Shown: piece by piece, positions 46,129-55,324 of the stretch
How positions within the stretch are numbered: position 1 is the stretch's first letter
Layout: every line of letters begins with the position of its first letter
Assembly: GCA_002083395.1 (NCBI GenBank)
Contig: LWDH01000036.1
Span: 52,551 to 116,550 of the forward strand
DNA: 64,000 bases
Source: Proteobacteria bacterium SG_bin4
Lineage (GTDB): Bacteria; Pseudomonadota; Gammaproteobacteria; Burkholderiales; Nitrosomonadaceae
Direction: 5' to 3'
Translations under genes and position numbers: made by a program
Notes under the pieces: generated by a model
What the model was told of the DNA's origin: nothing
What the model saw: the letters and a program-made list of their open reading frames with translations, nothing else
Databases searched by the model: none

Positions 46129-47379
46129 ATGAAGGAAGTTTATCTCGGCAGGCTACCAATCCTTGATTGCAAGCAGAAACTGGTCGCATATGAACTCTTG
46201 TTCCGCGCCAATCATGATAACGCCGTCTCTGTTTCAGACAATTCCGCTGCTTCCGCCAATGTCATCATCGATACCTACGGTCAATTAGGGATCGAAAACG
46301 TCATTGGTAAACGGCGCGGCTTCATCAAGGTCGATACCGAGATGCTCATGCATGATGCCATTTGCATGCTTCCGAAAAAACATGTCGTCTTCGAAATCTT
46401 AAGAAACATCGAAATGACCGACGAGCTGATCGAGCGCTGCATCTTTCTGAAACATAAAGGATACCAACTAGCGCTTTCAAATGTGATCGACATCGACAGC
46501 CGGCTGGATCGGCTCATGCCGCTGATTAATGTGGTCAAGATAAATGTCGCTGCGCTGAGCCATGAAAAGCTGACCGGTCTGATAAGAACATTGCGACGCT
46601 GGCCTGTGCTTTTATTAGCCGAAAAGGTGGAAAGCCAGGAGATTGCCAAGCAATGCATCGCGTTAGATTTTCAAATGCTGCAAGGATTTTATTTTGCGCA
46701 ACCGGAAATCATTTCCGGCAAACGCATCGATCCATCCAAATTATCGCTGTTAAAACTATTGTTGCTGGTGGTGCGCGATAGCGAAGTCGGCGACATCGAA
46801 AATGAACTGAAGTATCAACCCGGTTTAAGCTATAACTTGCTGCGCATGGTCAATTCCGCCGCAAGCGGCCTCCCCAGCACCATCAATTCGATTAAGCGGG
46901 CAATCATGATCATCGGCCGCAAGCAATTGCAGCGCTGGGTGCAAATATTGCTCTACGCCGCCAAACAACGGGATGGCAGCACCTCGGATGCGCTCATGCA
47001 GGTTGCAACGGTTCGCGGTAAATTGCTCGAGTCGATCGCCAAAGCCGATCGTCCGCACGACAAAAATCACCAGGACCGAGCCTTCATGGTCGGCATTCTG
47101 TCGCTACTCGATACCTTGCTCGGCATGGAAATGTCCGAACTGGTGGGAACACTCAGCATCCAGAAGGACATGAGCGAAGCGCTGGTTTCCCGGCGCGGAT
47201 ACTTGGGACGGCAACTGGCACTGATAGAAGCCTACGAAAAAGGCGAAATCGAAATTGTCACCGCCATGTTGGCTGACTTCGGTTTTCTCAGTCTGAACGA
47301 TTTCACCGCAATGGAACTGGAAGCCACCGCTTGGGCGAATCGAATCAGTGACACTTTAAATCAAACGTCCAAAACATAA
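46129..47379 (+). CDS. EAL-HDOD (YuxH-like) signalling protein
   Basis: 416 residues. The N-terminal EAL-like domain (about 1-200) is degenerate: YELLFR replaces EALLR and the catalytic DDFGTGY is lost, so it should bind or sense rather than hydrolyse c-di-GMP. The C-terminal HDOD domain (about 205-390) has LKYQPGLSYNLLRMVNSAASGLPSTINSIKRAIMIIGRKQLQRWVQILL. YuxH-type proteins often regulate pili or biofilm; pilT and pilU follow directly, which supports such a role by context. Confidence 0.9.
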   Translation: MKEVYLGRLPILDCKQKLVAYELLFRANHDNAVSVSDNSAASANVIIDTYGQLGIENVIGKRRGFIKVDTEMLMHDAICMLPKKHVVFEILRNIEMTDELIERCIFLKHKGYQLALSNVIDIDSRLDRLMPLINVVKINVAALSHEKLTGLIRTLRRWPVLLLAEKVESQEIAKQCIALDFQMLQGFYFAQPEIISGKRIDPSKLSLLKLLLLVVRDSEVGDIENELKYQPGLSYNLLRMVNSAASGLPSTINSIKRAIMIIGRKQLQRWVQILLYAAKQRDGSTSDALMQVATVRGKLLESIAKADRPHDKNHQDRAFMVGILSLLDTLLGMEMSELVGTLSIQKDMSEALVSRRGYLGRQLALIEAYEKGEIEIVTAMLADFGFLSLNDFTAMELEATAWANRISDTLNQTSKT

Positions 47380-47514
47380 TCTTCGTTGATCCGCTTCGCT
47401 TAATTTTTAGCATTTCGTTCCGTTGACGGCTGAATCATTCAGTTCCAATCGTTTATTCAGGACCCGCAGCTTTCCAAACATGTCTAGTAATGACCAGCCA
47501 TAAGAGGTATCGCG

Positions 47515-48558
47515 ATGAATATAGTTGAGTTGCTCGCATTTGTAGTTAAAAACAGCGCTTCGGATCTTCACCTATCCGCCGGCATGCCGCCGATGATCCG
47601 GGTGCATGGCGATATCCGCCGCATCAATTTACCGGAAATGGATCACAAGGAAGTTCATGCGATGGTCTACGACATCATGAATGACAGCCAGCGCAAATTT
47701 TACGAAGAAAATCTGGAATGTGATTTTTCCTTCGCCATCCCCAATCTGGCGCGTTTCCGGGTTAATGCTTTCAATACCCAGCGCGGCGCCGCAGCCGTCA
47801 TGCGGACCATTCCTTCGAAAGTTCTAAGTCTGGAAGATTTAAGAGCGCCGAAAATATTCGCCGAAATCGCCAAACAACCGCGCGGCGTAGTCTTGGTCAC
47901 CGGCCCGACCGGTTCCGGTAAGTCGACCACCTTGGCGGCGATGATCAACGACATCAACGAAAATGAATACGGCCATATCCTGACGCTGGAAGATCCGATC
48001 GAATTCGTGCACGAAAGTAAAAAATGCCTGATCAACCAGCGCGAAGTCGGCCGGGATACGCACAGTTTCTCCAATGCTCTGCGCTCCGCGCTGCGGGAAG
48101 ATCCGGACATCATTCTGGTCGGTGAGATGCGCGATCTGGAAACCATCCGTTTGGCGATGACGGCGGCTGAAACCGGTCACTTGGTTTTCGGCACGCTGCA
48201 TACCAGCTCGGCCGCTAAAACGATTGATCGTGTCATCGACGTATTCCCAGCGGAAGAAAAAGAAATGATCCGGGCGATGCTGTCGGAATCGCTACGCGCG
48301 GTTATTTCGCAGGCTCTGCTCAAAACCAAAGATGGCAAAGGCCGGGTTGCGGCACATGAAATCATGATCGGCACCCCGGCAATCCGCAACTTAATCCGCG
48401 AAGGCAAAGTCGCGCAAATGTATTCCGCGATTCAGACCGGACAGAATGCCGGGATGCAAACGCTGGACCAGAATCTGAACGATCTGGTTAAACGCAATCT
48501 CATTTCCGTCGCCGATGCCAGAGCGCAAGCGGTCAATAAAGATAATTTCAGAATCTAG
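47515..48558 (+). CDS. pilT: Type IV pilus retraction ATPase
   Basis: 347 residues. Hexameric motor that depolymerises pili for twitching. N-terminal PAS-like part (NSASDLHLSAGMPPMIRVHGDIRRI), Walker A GPTGSGKSTT, Asp box TLEDPIEFVH, Walker B DPDIILVGEMRD, His box AETGHLVFGTLHT, and AIRNLIREGKVAQMYS near the C-terminus, the region needed for retraction. Confidence 0.97.
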   Translation: MNIVELLAFVVKNSASDLHLSAGMPPMIRVHGDIRRINLPEMDHKEVHAMVYDIMNDSQRKFYEENLECDFSFAIPNLARFRVNAFNTQRGAAAVMRTIPSKVLSLEDLRAPKIFAEIAKQPRGVVLVTGPTGSGKSTTLAAMINDINENEYGHILTLEDPIEFVHESKKCLINQREVGRDTHSFSNALRSALREDPDIILVGEMRDLETIRLAMTAAETGHLVFGTLHTSSAAKTIDRVIDVFPAEEKEMIRAMLSESLRAVISQALLKTKDGKGRVAAHEIMIGTPAIRNLIREGKVAQMYSAIQTGQNAGMQTLDQNLNDLVKRNLISVADARAQAVNKDNFRI

Positions 48559-48596
48559 CCATCCTTTCCGCCCAACCCGAAATCAAGGAACACGCA

Positions 48597-49733
48597 ATGG
48601 ATAAAGAACAAGCCGCCAAATTCATGTCGGATTTACTGCGCTTAATGCTCAGTAAAAAAGCCTCGGATCTGTTTATCACCACCGGTTTTCCACCGGCGAT
48701 GAAAATCGACGGAAAAATGACGCCGGTTTCGCAACAATCGCTATCGTTGCAGCATACCGAAATGCTCGCCAAATCGATCATGAACGACAAACAAGCGGCA
48801 GAGTTCGACGCCACCAAAGAATGCAACTTTGCGATTAATCCAACCGGCATCGGACGCTTCCGGGTGAATGCATTCGTGCAGCAACAGCGCGTCGGCATGG
48901 TATTGCGGACCATCACTACCAAAATCCCCGATTTCGACGATCTGGGCTTGCCGCAAGTGCTGAAAGAAGTGGTCATGAGCAAACGCGGCCTGGTGATTTT
49001 CGTCGGCGGCACCGGTTCGGGAAAATCGACCTCGATGGCGGCATTGATCGGACATCGCAATAAAAACAGCTACGGCCATATCATCACCATCGAAGACCCG
49101 GTGGAATATGTGCATGAACATATCAACTGCGTCATCACCCAGCGTGAAGTCGGCGTCGATACCGAATCATGGGAAGCAGCGCTAAAAAATACCCTGCGGC
49201 AAGCGCCGGACGTCATCCTGATCGGCGAGATCCGCGACCGCGAAACCATGGAACATGCGATTGCCTTTGCCGAAACCGGTCACTTGTGCATGGGCACATT
49301 GCACGCCAACAGCGCCAATCAAGCGCTCGACCGGATCATCAACTTCTTCCCGGAAGAACGCCGCCCGCAATTGCTGATGGATTTGTCACTGAATTTACGC
49401 TCCATCGTAGCGCAACGTTTAATTCCACTGAAAGACGCCAAAGGACGCGCCGCCGCCATTGAGGTTATGCTCAACTCGCCGCTGATCGCCGATTTGATCT
49501 TCAAAGGCCACGTGCACGAAATCAAGGACATCATGCGCAAATCCAAGGAACTGGGCATGCAAACCTTCGACATGGCATTATTTGAACTGTACGAAGCTGG
49601 TAAAATCAGCTACGAAGACGCGCTGCGCAACGCCGACTCGGTAAACGAATTGCGTCTGAAAATCAAACTGGAAAGCAACGAAGCCAAATCGCAGGATCTC
49701 AATTCGGGCATCGCGCATTTGGAAATCACATAA
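48597..49733 (+). CDS. pilU: PilT paralogue ATPase of type IV pili
   Basis: 378 residues. Accessory retraction ATPase that works through PilT. KASDLFITTGFPPAMKIDGKM, Walker A GGTGSGKSTS, TIEDPVEYVHEHINC, Walker B APDVILIGEIRD and AETGHLCMGTLHANSANQALDRIINFFPEERR. The charged C-terminal tail after residue 345 is typical of PilU. 38 bases downstream of pilT. Confidence 0.95.
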   Translation: MDKEQAAKFMSDLLRLMLSKKASDLFITTGFPPAMKIDGKMTPVSQQSLSLQHTEMLAKSIMNDKQAAEFDATKECNFAINPTGIGRFRVNAFVQQQRVGMVLRTITTKIPDFDDLGLPQVLKEVVMSKRGLVIFVGGTGSGKSTSMAALIGHRNKNSYGHIITIEDPVEYVHEHINCVITQREVGVDTESWEAALKNTLRQAPDVILIGEIRDRETMEHAIAFAETGHLCMGTLHANSANQALDRIINFFPEERRPQLLMDLSLNLRSIVAQRLIPLKDAKGRAAAIEVMLNSPLIADLIFKGHVHEIKDIMRKSKELGMQTFDMALFELYEAGKISYEDALRNADSVNELRLKIKLESNEAKSQDLNSGIAHLEIT

Positions 49734-49790
49734 AGAATCCAATCCAGCACTTGTATCAGCCACACTCTGTAACTTGGAAACCAAGCAGAA

Positions 49791-49861
49791 CATTCCGCCA
49801 GGAACGAGTAACTCGTCGGAATGGAGTCACAAACAGCGGAACGCCCTAGCCGGTTTCCGCT
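49791..49861. repeat. Two hairpins after pilU
   Basis: First: CATTCCG/CGGAATG (49791-49797, 49817-49823) enclosing ACGAG-TAA-CTCGT. Second: AGCGGAA/TTCCGCT (49835-49861). Neither has a proper T-tract. They sit between pilU and the convergent next gene and may slow read-through or stabilise transcript ends. Confidence 0.45.
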
Positions 49862-50317
49862 TCATGGACTCATAGTACAGCGGTTTTCGATATCCGCCGC
49901 GACGGCATCGGCGTAACTGAGATCCGATTTCACGATGGTGCCAAAGTAGGGATGCCGGTAGAGATCGGTAAAGTCACGCATGAGATCGCACCAATCTTCT
50001 AGCACAACGAACTCGTTGCTCCTGAGATGGTACGAGCTGATGCGCGGTTCCAGGAATGCCAGCGCCCACTGATTGACGCGTTCAATATCCGCGGGACTGA
50101 AATCCTGCGTATCGTTACGCTTGGCCCGAGCTACCAGGTCTGCAAGCGCTTGATCCGATGCAACGGCCAGATGCGCTTGGCTCACTAATCCCGCGAGGGA
50201 TAGCTGATGCGCGATCTGAATCGCCTCACGGTTTTGTTGCAGTTCAAATACCACCAGCACCATACCCGCCACCACGGCAAGGTTGGTAATAATGGTGATC
50301 AGCCGTTCAAGTTTCAT
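49862..50317 (-). CDS. Membrane-anchored protein of unknown function
   Basis: 151 residues. One N-terminal membrane helix (about 8-28; ITIITNLAVVAGMVLVVFELQQNREA) and a soluble helical part. LQQNREAIQIAHQ and FLEPRISSYHLRSNEFV recall small anchored proteins annotated as DUF-type hypothetical proteins in proteobacteria. No enzyme motif is seen. Alone between pilU (convergent) and a transposase remnant. Confidence 0.65.
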   Translation of the reverse strand: MKLERLITIITNLAVVAGMVLVVFELQQNREAIQIAHQLSLAGLVSQAHLAVASDQALADLVARAKRNDTQDFSPADIERVNQWALAFLEPRISSYHLRSNEFVVLEDWCDLMRDFTDLYRHPYFGTIVKSDLSYADAVAADIENRCTMSP

Positions 50318-50538
50318 TGGTGCTCTTGATTATTTTCCGGGTCGCCCGTCATAGCGGTATAAATTTCGCTCTGTTGCTCCGTTCGATTGCATCATTTTGT
50401 TCAATCATTGAGCGGCAAGGACTGAGCGCTGCCCTGCGTAATGGGATTGCAATGTACCAGTTTTGGATTGAACGCGCAAAATCCCAAGATCTGTAAGAAT
50501 TTCTAGCGTTGCTTACAGTATTCAAAAAAATACTGTAA

Positions 50539-51071
50539 ATGAAAATACATAAACGTACTCGCTTAACTTTATTAAATCGCCAGGAGATCTGGCGTCTTTA
50601 TCAAACCCGAATCTGAAAGATAGCGCAGCTGGCGGAACGTTTCCACGTCAGCCGTCCAACGATCTACGACGTACTCAAACGAGCCAGACTTCAGGAACTT
50701 ACGCCACATAACAGTACCAACTAGCGATTCAAGATGTTGCAGTACGGCCTTAAGCGCTTGGCCAAAGTTGAGCAGGCGATCCAAGATCGTCTCAAGCGTG
50801 AAGCAAAACGCTACAACAAAACTTATCCTGGCGAACTGGCGCACTTCGATACCAAGCGGCTCCCTTTGTTGAAAGGGCAGTTTGCTCATGAACCTGGCAA
50901 ATACTTGCTTGTAGCCATCGATGGTCTCTCCAGGGAGCTGCATGCCGGAATCTTTTCTGATAAAACCCAATACAGCGCCGCACATTTCCTCATGGAAACC
51001 GTCATCGCCCAGTGTCCTTATCAGATTCCGATAACGGCAAGGAATTTAAAGGAACAACCAGTCACGCTTTC
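50539..51071 (+). pseudogene. Decayed IS481-type transposase
   Basis: One reading frame from the ATG at 50539 carries a helix-turn-helix (KIAQLAERFHVSRPTIYDVLKRARL) and the start of the DDE integrase core (YPGELAHFDTKRLPLLKGQ, VAIDGLSRELHAGI). It is broken by TGA at 50614 and TAG at 50722. Near 51027 the frame shifts, apparently with a small deletion, so that SDNGKEFKGTTSHAF with the second catalytic Asp continues in another frame. Homology ends at about 51071, before the last catalytic Glu. No terminal repeats were found. The intact stretch 50734-51126 should not be taken as a gene. Confidence 0.9.
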
Positions 51072-51126
51072 GGCGAGAGGGGGAACCGCATATCATGGCT
51101 ATAGCCATTATCCAAAATGTTCATGA

Positions 51127-51877
51127 TTTTCTGAAACAGATAGATACCGTCATAAATACCGTCAATTTATTTTACTAGCCAAAATATTTACTCAATTTTC
51201 ACTTCAATTAATTAGAGATAGAAGGCCTGCATAAAAGTAACGATATGAATGTAATTATTCACGCCACCCTATCCAATCAGGTTATTCCGACATTTGATAC
51301 CGCTACCGCTCACTAAAATCACAATTTTTATTTGCAAATCCATAAATTAAACATGTGTCGGCACTTTGTTTCTAAGGTTGTAAAGATTTGAGACAAGGCC
51401 CGGCAAGTAACTATGTAACCAATCTGTTAACTATTTAATTAACACTTTTTCTGTCGGGCTAATTTATGCAATGAAATAAGTTAACCGATTTTATTTTTCG
51501 GTTCACTAGAATTTTGATGGGATTTGAATGAACCCCATGCAAAAAATTTTAAGAAAGTACCTGCTATTTACAAGGCCTAACTTTCTCACTGTATCCAAAC
51601 ACCACCGCATTAAAGGTGCCTTATCTTCAATCAATGTTTTTCAGATTGAAATCCAATAAAAATCCATATGTTACAGGATTTTATTGATGGAAAATTCAGA
51701 AAATATAAGAAGAACACAACTGCAAAACAGGAAGATTCTTACAGACAGCAATTTATTTTACATATATTTAGTATGTTTCCTACTAATCTATAGCAGCTAC
51801 AAGACAAATCAGTTTAATAATTCCTTAAACAAATCGAAGGAGTCGCGCAAACTGCGTTCTTATCATAGGAGAAAACA
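51127..51877. other. Gene-free stretch upstream of the PEP-CTERM genes
   Basis: About 750 AT-rich bases between the transposase remnant and the first HAF/PEP-CTERM gene. Two dyads are visible: GCCCGGCA/TGTCGGGC (51398-51405, 51452-51459) closing a 46-base loop, and AACCGA/TCGGTT (51483-51503). An open frame at 51684-51881 has no ribosome site and no family, so I do not call it. The promoter of the PEP-CTERM genes should be here, but I could not fix it. Confidence 0.45.
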
Positions 51878-53053
51878 ATGAATCCGAATTTTTCGAAATT
51901 TAAGCATCGCATCGCTTGTTTTACTGTATTAACATCAATCTTGATATCAGCAAATGCCAGTGCTGGATGGTCATTGTCTTTACTAGGCACTTTAGGAGGA
52001 ACAGACTCATTCGCTTCAGATATTAATAATTCCGGGCAAGTGGCAGGCAATTATTCCACATCCGGCATTCCGGGAAGTCGCGCCTTCATTACTGGCCCCA
52101 ATGGGTTTGGAATGACTGCGCTTGGAACGCTCGGTGGAGGTCATACGTTTGCCACCGGCATAAATGATTCGGGACAGGTCACGGGTTCTTCAAGCCTTAG
52201 CGATAACCTGACACATTCATTCATCACAGGCCCCAATGGTGTTGGAATGACTGATATCGGCGCTTTAAGGGGCTATTTTCATGAGGACACAGGCGAATAT
52301 CTGGAAATGAATTATGCCGAAGACATAAATGAATCAGGGCAAGTGGTTGGATATGATGGAGGTTACCTAGGAAGTATCCCAGTAAGCCATCAAGCTTTCA
52401 TGACAGGAGCCAATGGAGTTGGAATGACAGGATTGAATGTTGGCGAAGCTTTCGCAATTAATGATTCTGGACAGATAGTGGGTAGTACCACCCTATCCGG
52501 TTGGTTAGGAAGTCGTGCCTTCATCACCGGCCCCGATGGGGCTGGATTAACCATCATCGAAGGCCTTGGCGGAACGAGTAGTTGGGCAAATGGCATCAAC
52601 AATTCAGGTCAGGTAGTGGGCAGCTCTTACACACCCGGGCATGCAGAAACTCATGCCTTTGTTACTGGCCCCAATGGGGTAGGCATTACAGATCTTGGAA
52701 CCCTTGGTGGAAATACTTCTTACGCTTTAGATATTAATGAATCCGGCCAAATTATTGGAGGTTCCCAAATAGCCGATGGCAGCTATCACGCCTTTTTATA
52801 CAGCGATGGAGAAATGATTGATTTATCGCTGCTTCCGGCATTCATTAATGCAGGATTCATTGGCATGATACATGTAACGGCTATTAATGATCACGGCCAA
52901 ATCGTAGGATCGGGGAATTTAGATGGCGGTAGTAGTCGAGCTTTCTTGTTGTCACCATTTCCCGTTCCAGAACCTCAAACCTACGCCATGCTGCTGGCTG
53001 GACTTGGATTATTGGGGTTAATGCGCAGAAGATCCCGGGCGCATTTGACTTAG
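51878..53053 (+). CDS. HAF-repeat PEP-CTERM surface protein, copy 1
   Basis: 391 residues. A signal peptide (about 1-30, NASA-GW) is followed by about six to seven HAF-type repeats of roughly 45-50 residues, each with LGTLGG, an INxSGQVxG turn and AFITGPNGxGMT. The C-terminus is a PEP-CTERM sorting signal: VPEPQTYAM, a hydrophobic helix (LLAGLGLLGLM) and RRR. It should be exported, processed by an exosortase not found in this window, and joined to the extracellular matrix. A ribosome site (AGGAGA) precedes the ATG. The next gene is a tandem paralogue 31 bases away. Confidence 0.93.
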   Translation: MNPNFSKFKHRIACFTVLTSILISANASAGWSLSLLGTLGGTDSFASDINNSGQVAGNYSTSGIPGSRAFITGPNGFGMTALGTLGGGHTFATGINDSGQVTGSSSLSDNLTHSFITGPNGVGMTDIGALRGYFHEDTGEYLEMNYAEDINESGQVVGYDGGYLGSIPVSHQAFMTGANGVGMTGLNVGEAFAINDSGQIVGSTTLSGWLGSRAFITGPDGAGLTIIEGLGGTSSWANGINNSGQVVGSSYTPGHAETHAFVTGPNGVGITDLGTLGGNTSYALDINESGQIIGGSQIADGSYHAFLYSDGEMIDLSLLPAFINAGFIGMIHVTAINDHGQIVGSGNLDGGSSRAFLLSPFPVPEPQTYAMLLAGLGLLGLMRRRSRAHLT

Positions 53054-53084
53054 AAACTCAAATTTTTAAAAGCGAGAAAGAATC

Positions 53085-54299
53085 ATGAACAAAAAGCAAA
53101 TAATTGTAATGCTTTCTGCCTTTGTTGCTTTGTCTGTCTCAACGACTAGCTATGCTGAATGGTCAATTAAAACACTGGATGGCTTGGGTGGAGGAAGTAG
53201 CTTCGCACGCTCAATCAATGATCTCGGACAGGTAACGGGATCGGCAGACCTTCCCGGAAACATTATGCATGCCTTTATTACTGGCCCTAATGGAGTCAAT
53301 ACGTTTGATCTTGGATCATTAGGCTCAGGTAATTCGGTCGGGGCAGATATTAATGCTTATGGCCAAGTAACTGGTGGTTTTACTACTCCAAACGGTTTTG
53401 TTCATCCTATGATCACCGGGCCAAACGGTGTAGGGATGAGAGATCTGGGAACACTGGGCGGGCTTGAAGCATGGGCTACCGGGATTAATGACTTTGGCAG
53501 AGTCGTAGGAAATTCATACACAGCAGACGGTTATCCCCATGCATTTATTACCGGCCCGAACGGCGAAGGCATGATTGATCTTGGAACACTCGAAGGCGGA
53601 TATACTAGCGATGCTGCTGACATCAATAATCTGGGACAAGTGGTTGGCACATCCGCCATTAATATCCACGGATTTTATCATGCCTTCATCACCGGCCCGG
53701 ATGGCGTGGGCATGACCGACATAGGAATATTGCCAGGTTTTTGGGGTTCCCTAGGAAGAGGATTAAATGCCTCTGGAAATGTCATCGGAGATTTATTATT
53801 GCCAACACCAGAAGGTGATTACAGACAGGCTTTCGTGACTGGGCCTAATGGAATAGGTATGACAACGCTGGGAACGTTAGGTGGAAAATATGCATTTCCA
53901 ACCGACATAAACGATGCCGGACAGATAGTAGGAGTCAGCACGTTGGAAAGCGGAGTACAACATTCGTTTTTATTCATTGATGATGGAATGGTTGACCTTA
54001 GCGTTCTCGATGTCGTGGTATCTGCCGGATGGATAGATTTAATTGCCACGGGGATCAATAACAATGGGCAGATTGTAGGATTTGGAAAGTTGAGTGATGA
54101 TCCAAGCCATCTTCATTCATTTCTTCTATCTTTCACACCGGATACTGTTTTTAACCCCAATCCCATATTTAGACCTGAATTGCCAGATATACCAATACCA
54201 CAACCGCCTGTCCCAGAACCTCAAACCTACGCCATGCTGCTGGCCGGTCTTGGATTAGTGGGGTTAATGCGCAGAAGACCCCGGGTGCATTTGGCTTAG
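53085..54299 (+). CDS. HAF-repeat PEP-CTERM surface protein, copy 2
   Basis: 404 residues, same plan as the upstream gene: signal peptide (about 1-24), HAF repeats with ITGPNGVGM and LGTLGG, then a Pro-rich spacer (FRPELPDIPIPQPPVPEPQTY) and the PEP-CTERM helix with RRR. The spacer is longer than in copy 1. The 31-base gap before it is similar to the sequence after its own stop, which shows a tandem duplication. The two proteins share repeats but differ in most positions, so the duplication is not recent. Confidence 0.93.
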   Translation: MNKKQIIVMLSAFVALSVSTTSYAEWSIKTLDGLGGGSSFARSINDLGQVTGSADLPGNIMHAFITGPNGVNTFDLGSLGSGNSVGADINAYGQVTGGFTTPNGFVHPMITGPNGVGMRDLGTLGGLEAWATGINDFGRVVGNSYTADGYPHAFITGPNGEGMIDLGTLEGGYTSDAADINNLGQVVGTSAINIHGFYHAFITGPDGVGMTDIGILPGFWGSLGRGLNASGNVIGDLLLPTPEGDYRQAFVTGPNGIGMTTLGTLGGKYAFPTDINDAGQIVGVSTLESGVQHSFLFIDDGMVDLSVLDVVVSAGWIDLIATGINNNGQIVGFGKLSDDPSHLHSFLLSFTPDTVFNPNPIFRPELPDIPIPQPPVPEPQTYAMLLAGLGLVGLMRRRPRVHLA

Positions 54300-54380
54300 A
54301 AGCACAAATTTTCAAAAATGAGAAAAATCATGAAGAAAAAACAAAGCTCTGCAAGTTTTGAGAAATGTTCGTTAAATTAG
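54298..54380 (+). pseudogene. Vestigial start of another HAF-type copy
   Basis: Downstream of copy 2, the bases from the stop codon through ATGAAGAAAAAACAA (ATG at 54330) parallel the copy 1 to copy 2 junction through ATGAACAAAAAGCAA (ATG at 53085). The reading frame ends after 16 codons and the signal peptide is lost. It looks like the leader and first codons of a further tandem unit whose body has been deleted or replaced. Confidence 0.6.
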
Positions 54381-54449
54381 ACATCGCGTGCCATTGCATT
54401 TAATTTTTATAATATTTTGGCAATTACTAACAGGGAGTTATAACAAACC

Positions 54450-55055
54450 ATGAAACCAAAGAATTTATCAATATCACTGCTAGCCGCAGTTTTCTTAATA
54501 CTCAGTAGCGGTGCTCAAGCACGATGGGCGAATTATGGATTTTCCCAATTATATGATGGTACTGGGCCTGTAAATATTCGATTTCTCGCTCTATTGGATG
54601 TTGACGATTTGGGCGGTGGTAAATGGTTATTCAGACTGTATGACATTAACTTAAGTGCTTTCGGTTCTGAAGCATTTATTAGTTCGATGGCAGTTGCTGG
54701 CCCCAAACCAGACTCAGTAGCTGTGGTTCCTGGAGGCGGAGTCAACGAAGTGGGTAAAAGTCCAGATAAAGGCCCATTCGATTATTTTGACTACAGTTAT
54801 ACGTTTGGTAGTGGAAGCGATAAGCTGGTAAATGGTGAAGAAATCTCATGGAATGTGTATGGACTTACATATCCGATTTATGACGGTTTTTATCGTCCAT
54901 CATTTGTACTTCATGTTCAAGGTACCAATTACTCGCCGGATTTTGCATGGTATGCTTCAGGCGTTCCAGAACCTCAAACCTACGCCACGCTGCTGGCCGG
55001 TTTAGGTTTGCTGGGTTTTATGGCTCAGCAACGCAAGAAACGCAACCTGATTTGA
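54450..55055 (+). CDS. PEP-CTERM protein, non-HAF
   Basis: 201 residues. Signal peptide (about 1-26, AQA-RW), a beta-type domain of unknown function with no HAF repeat (LDVDDLGGGKWLFRLYDINLSAFG, YDGFYRPSFVLHV), and a C-terminal sorting signal VPEPQTYATLLAGLGLLGFM followed by QQRKKR. The DNA of the sorting tail is nearly the same as in the two HAF genes although the rest is unrelated. An intrinsic terminator follows. Confidence 0.9.
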   Translation: MKPKNLSISLLAAVFLILSSGAQARWANYGFSQLYDGTGPVNIRFLALLDVDDLGGGKWLFRLYDINLSAFGSEAFISSMAVAGPKPDSVAVVPGGGVNEVGKSPDKGPFDYFDYSYTFGSGSDKLVNGEEISWNVYGLTYPIYDGFYRPSFVLHVQGTNYSPDFAWYASGVPEPQTYATLLAGLGLLGFMAQQRKKRNLI

Positions 55056-55067
55056 ATCTCAATTCTG

Positions 55068-55095
55068 AAAAACCCACCTTGGTGCGGGTTTTTGC
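55068..55095 (+). terminator. Intrinsic terminator of the PEP-CTERM cluster
   Basis: AAAAACCC (55068-55075) pairs with GGGTTTTT (55086-55093), with a short inner C-G pair, and the stem runs into the T-tract. It lies 12 bases after the third PEP-CTERM stop. Confidence 0.8.
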
Positions 55096-55324
55096 CTGTT
55101 TCTATTTCTTCACTTTTTTGTCCATTGATTGTTTCAATTTTTCCTTGACTTTCTGAATCATCCACAATTCAGAAAAATGATAAATATCCTTTTAGAAACA
55201 TATAACCAGTTTGAAATAAAATCAATAAATATCTGATAGATAACACATAATTTATATGTTAAATATTTAATCAATCTAGGAAAAACCCTTACAGCTTAGG
55301 GAGGTTATCAATCAAAAAAAGGAA

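Noticed and set aside
50734..51126. 130-residue protein as an intact gene
   Set aside because: It is the middle of a transposase whose earlier part is in the same frame behind stop codons and whose last residues come from a frameshift.
51398..51459. Riboswitch-like hairpin upstream of the PEP-CTERM genes
   Set aside because: Only an 8-pair closing stem around an unstructured loop; it does not match the c-di-GMP riboswitch consensus I know.
51345..51475. Sigma-54 promoter for the PEP-CTERM genes
   Set aside because: A CGGCAC segment near 51360 has no proper -12 GC, and a GG-N10-GC pair near 51456 matches the rest of the consensus poorly.
51684..51881. 65-residue open frame before the first PEP-CTERM gene
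   Set aside because: No ribosome site, AT-rich random-looking composition, and it overlaps the start of the real gene.
51878..53053. Restriction or defence system in the accessory segment
   Set aside because: The genes between the transposase remnant and the tRNA are surface proteins and one coiled-coil membrane protein, with no nuclease, helicase or methylase motif.
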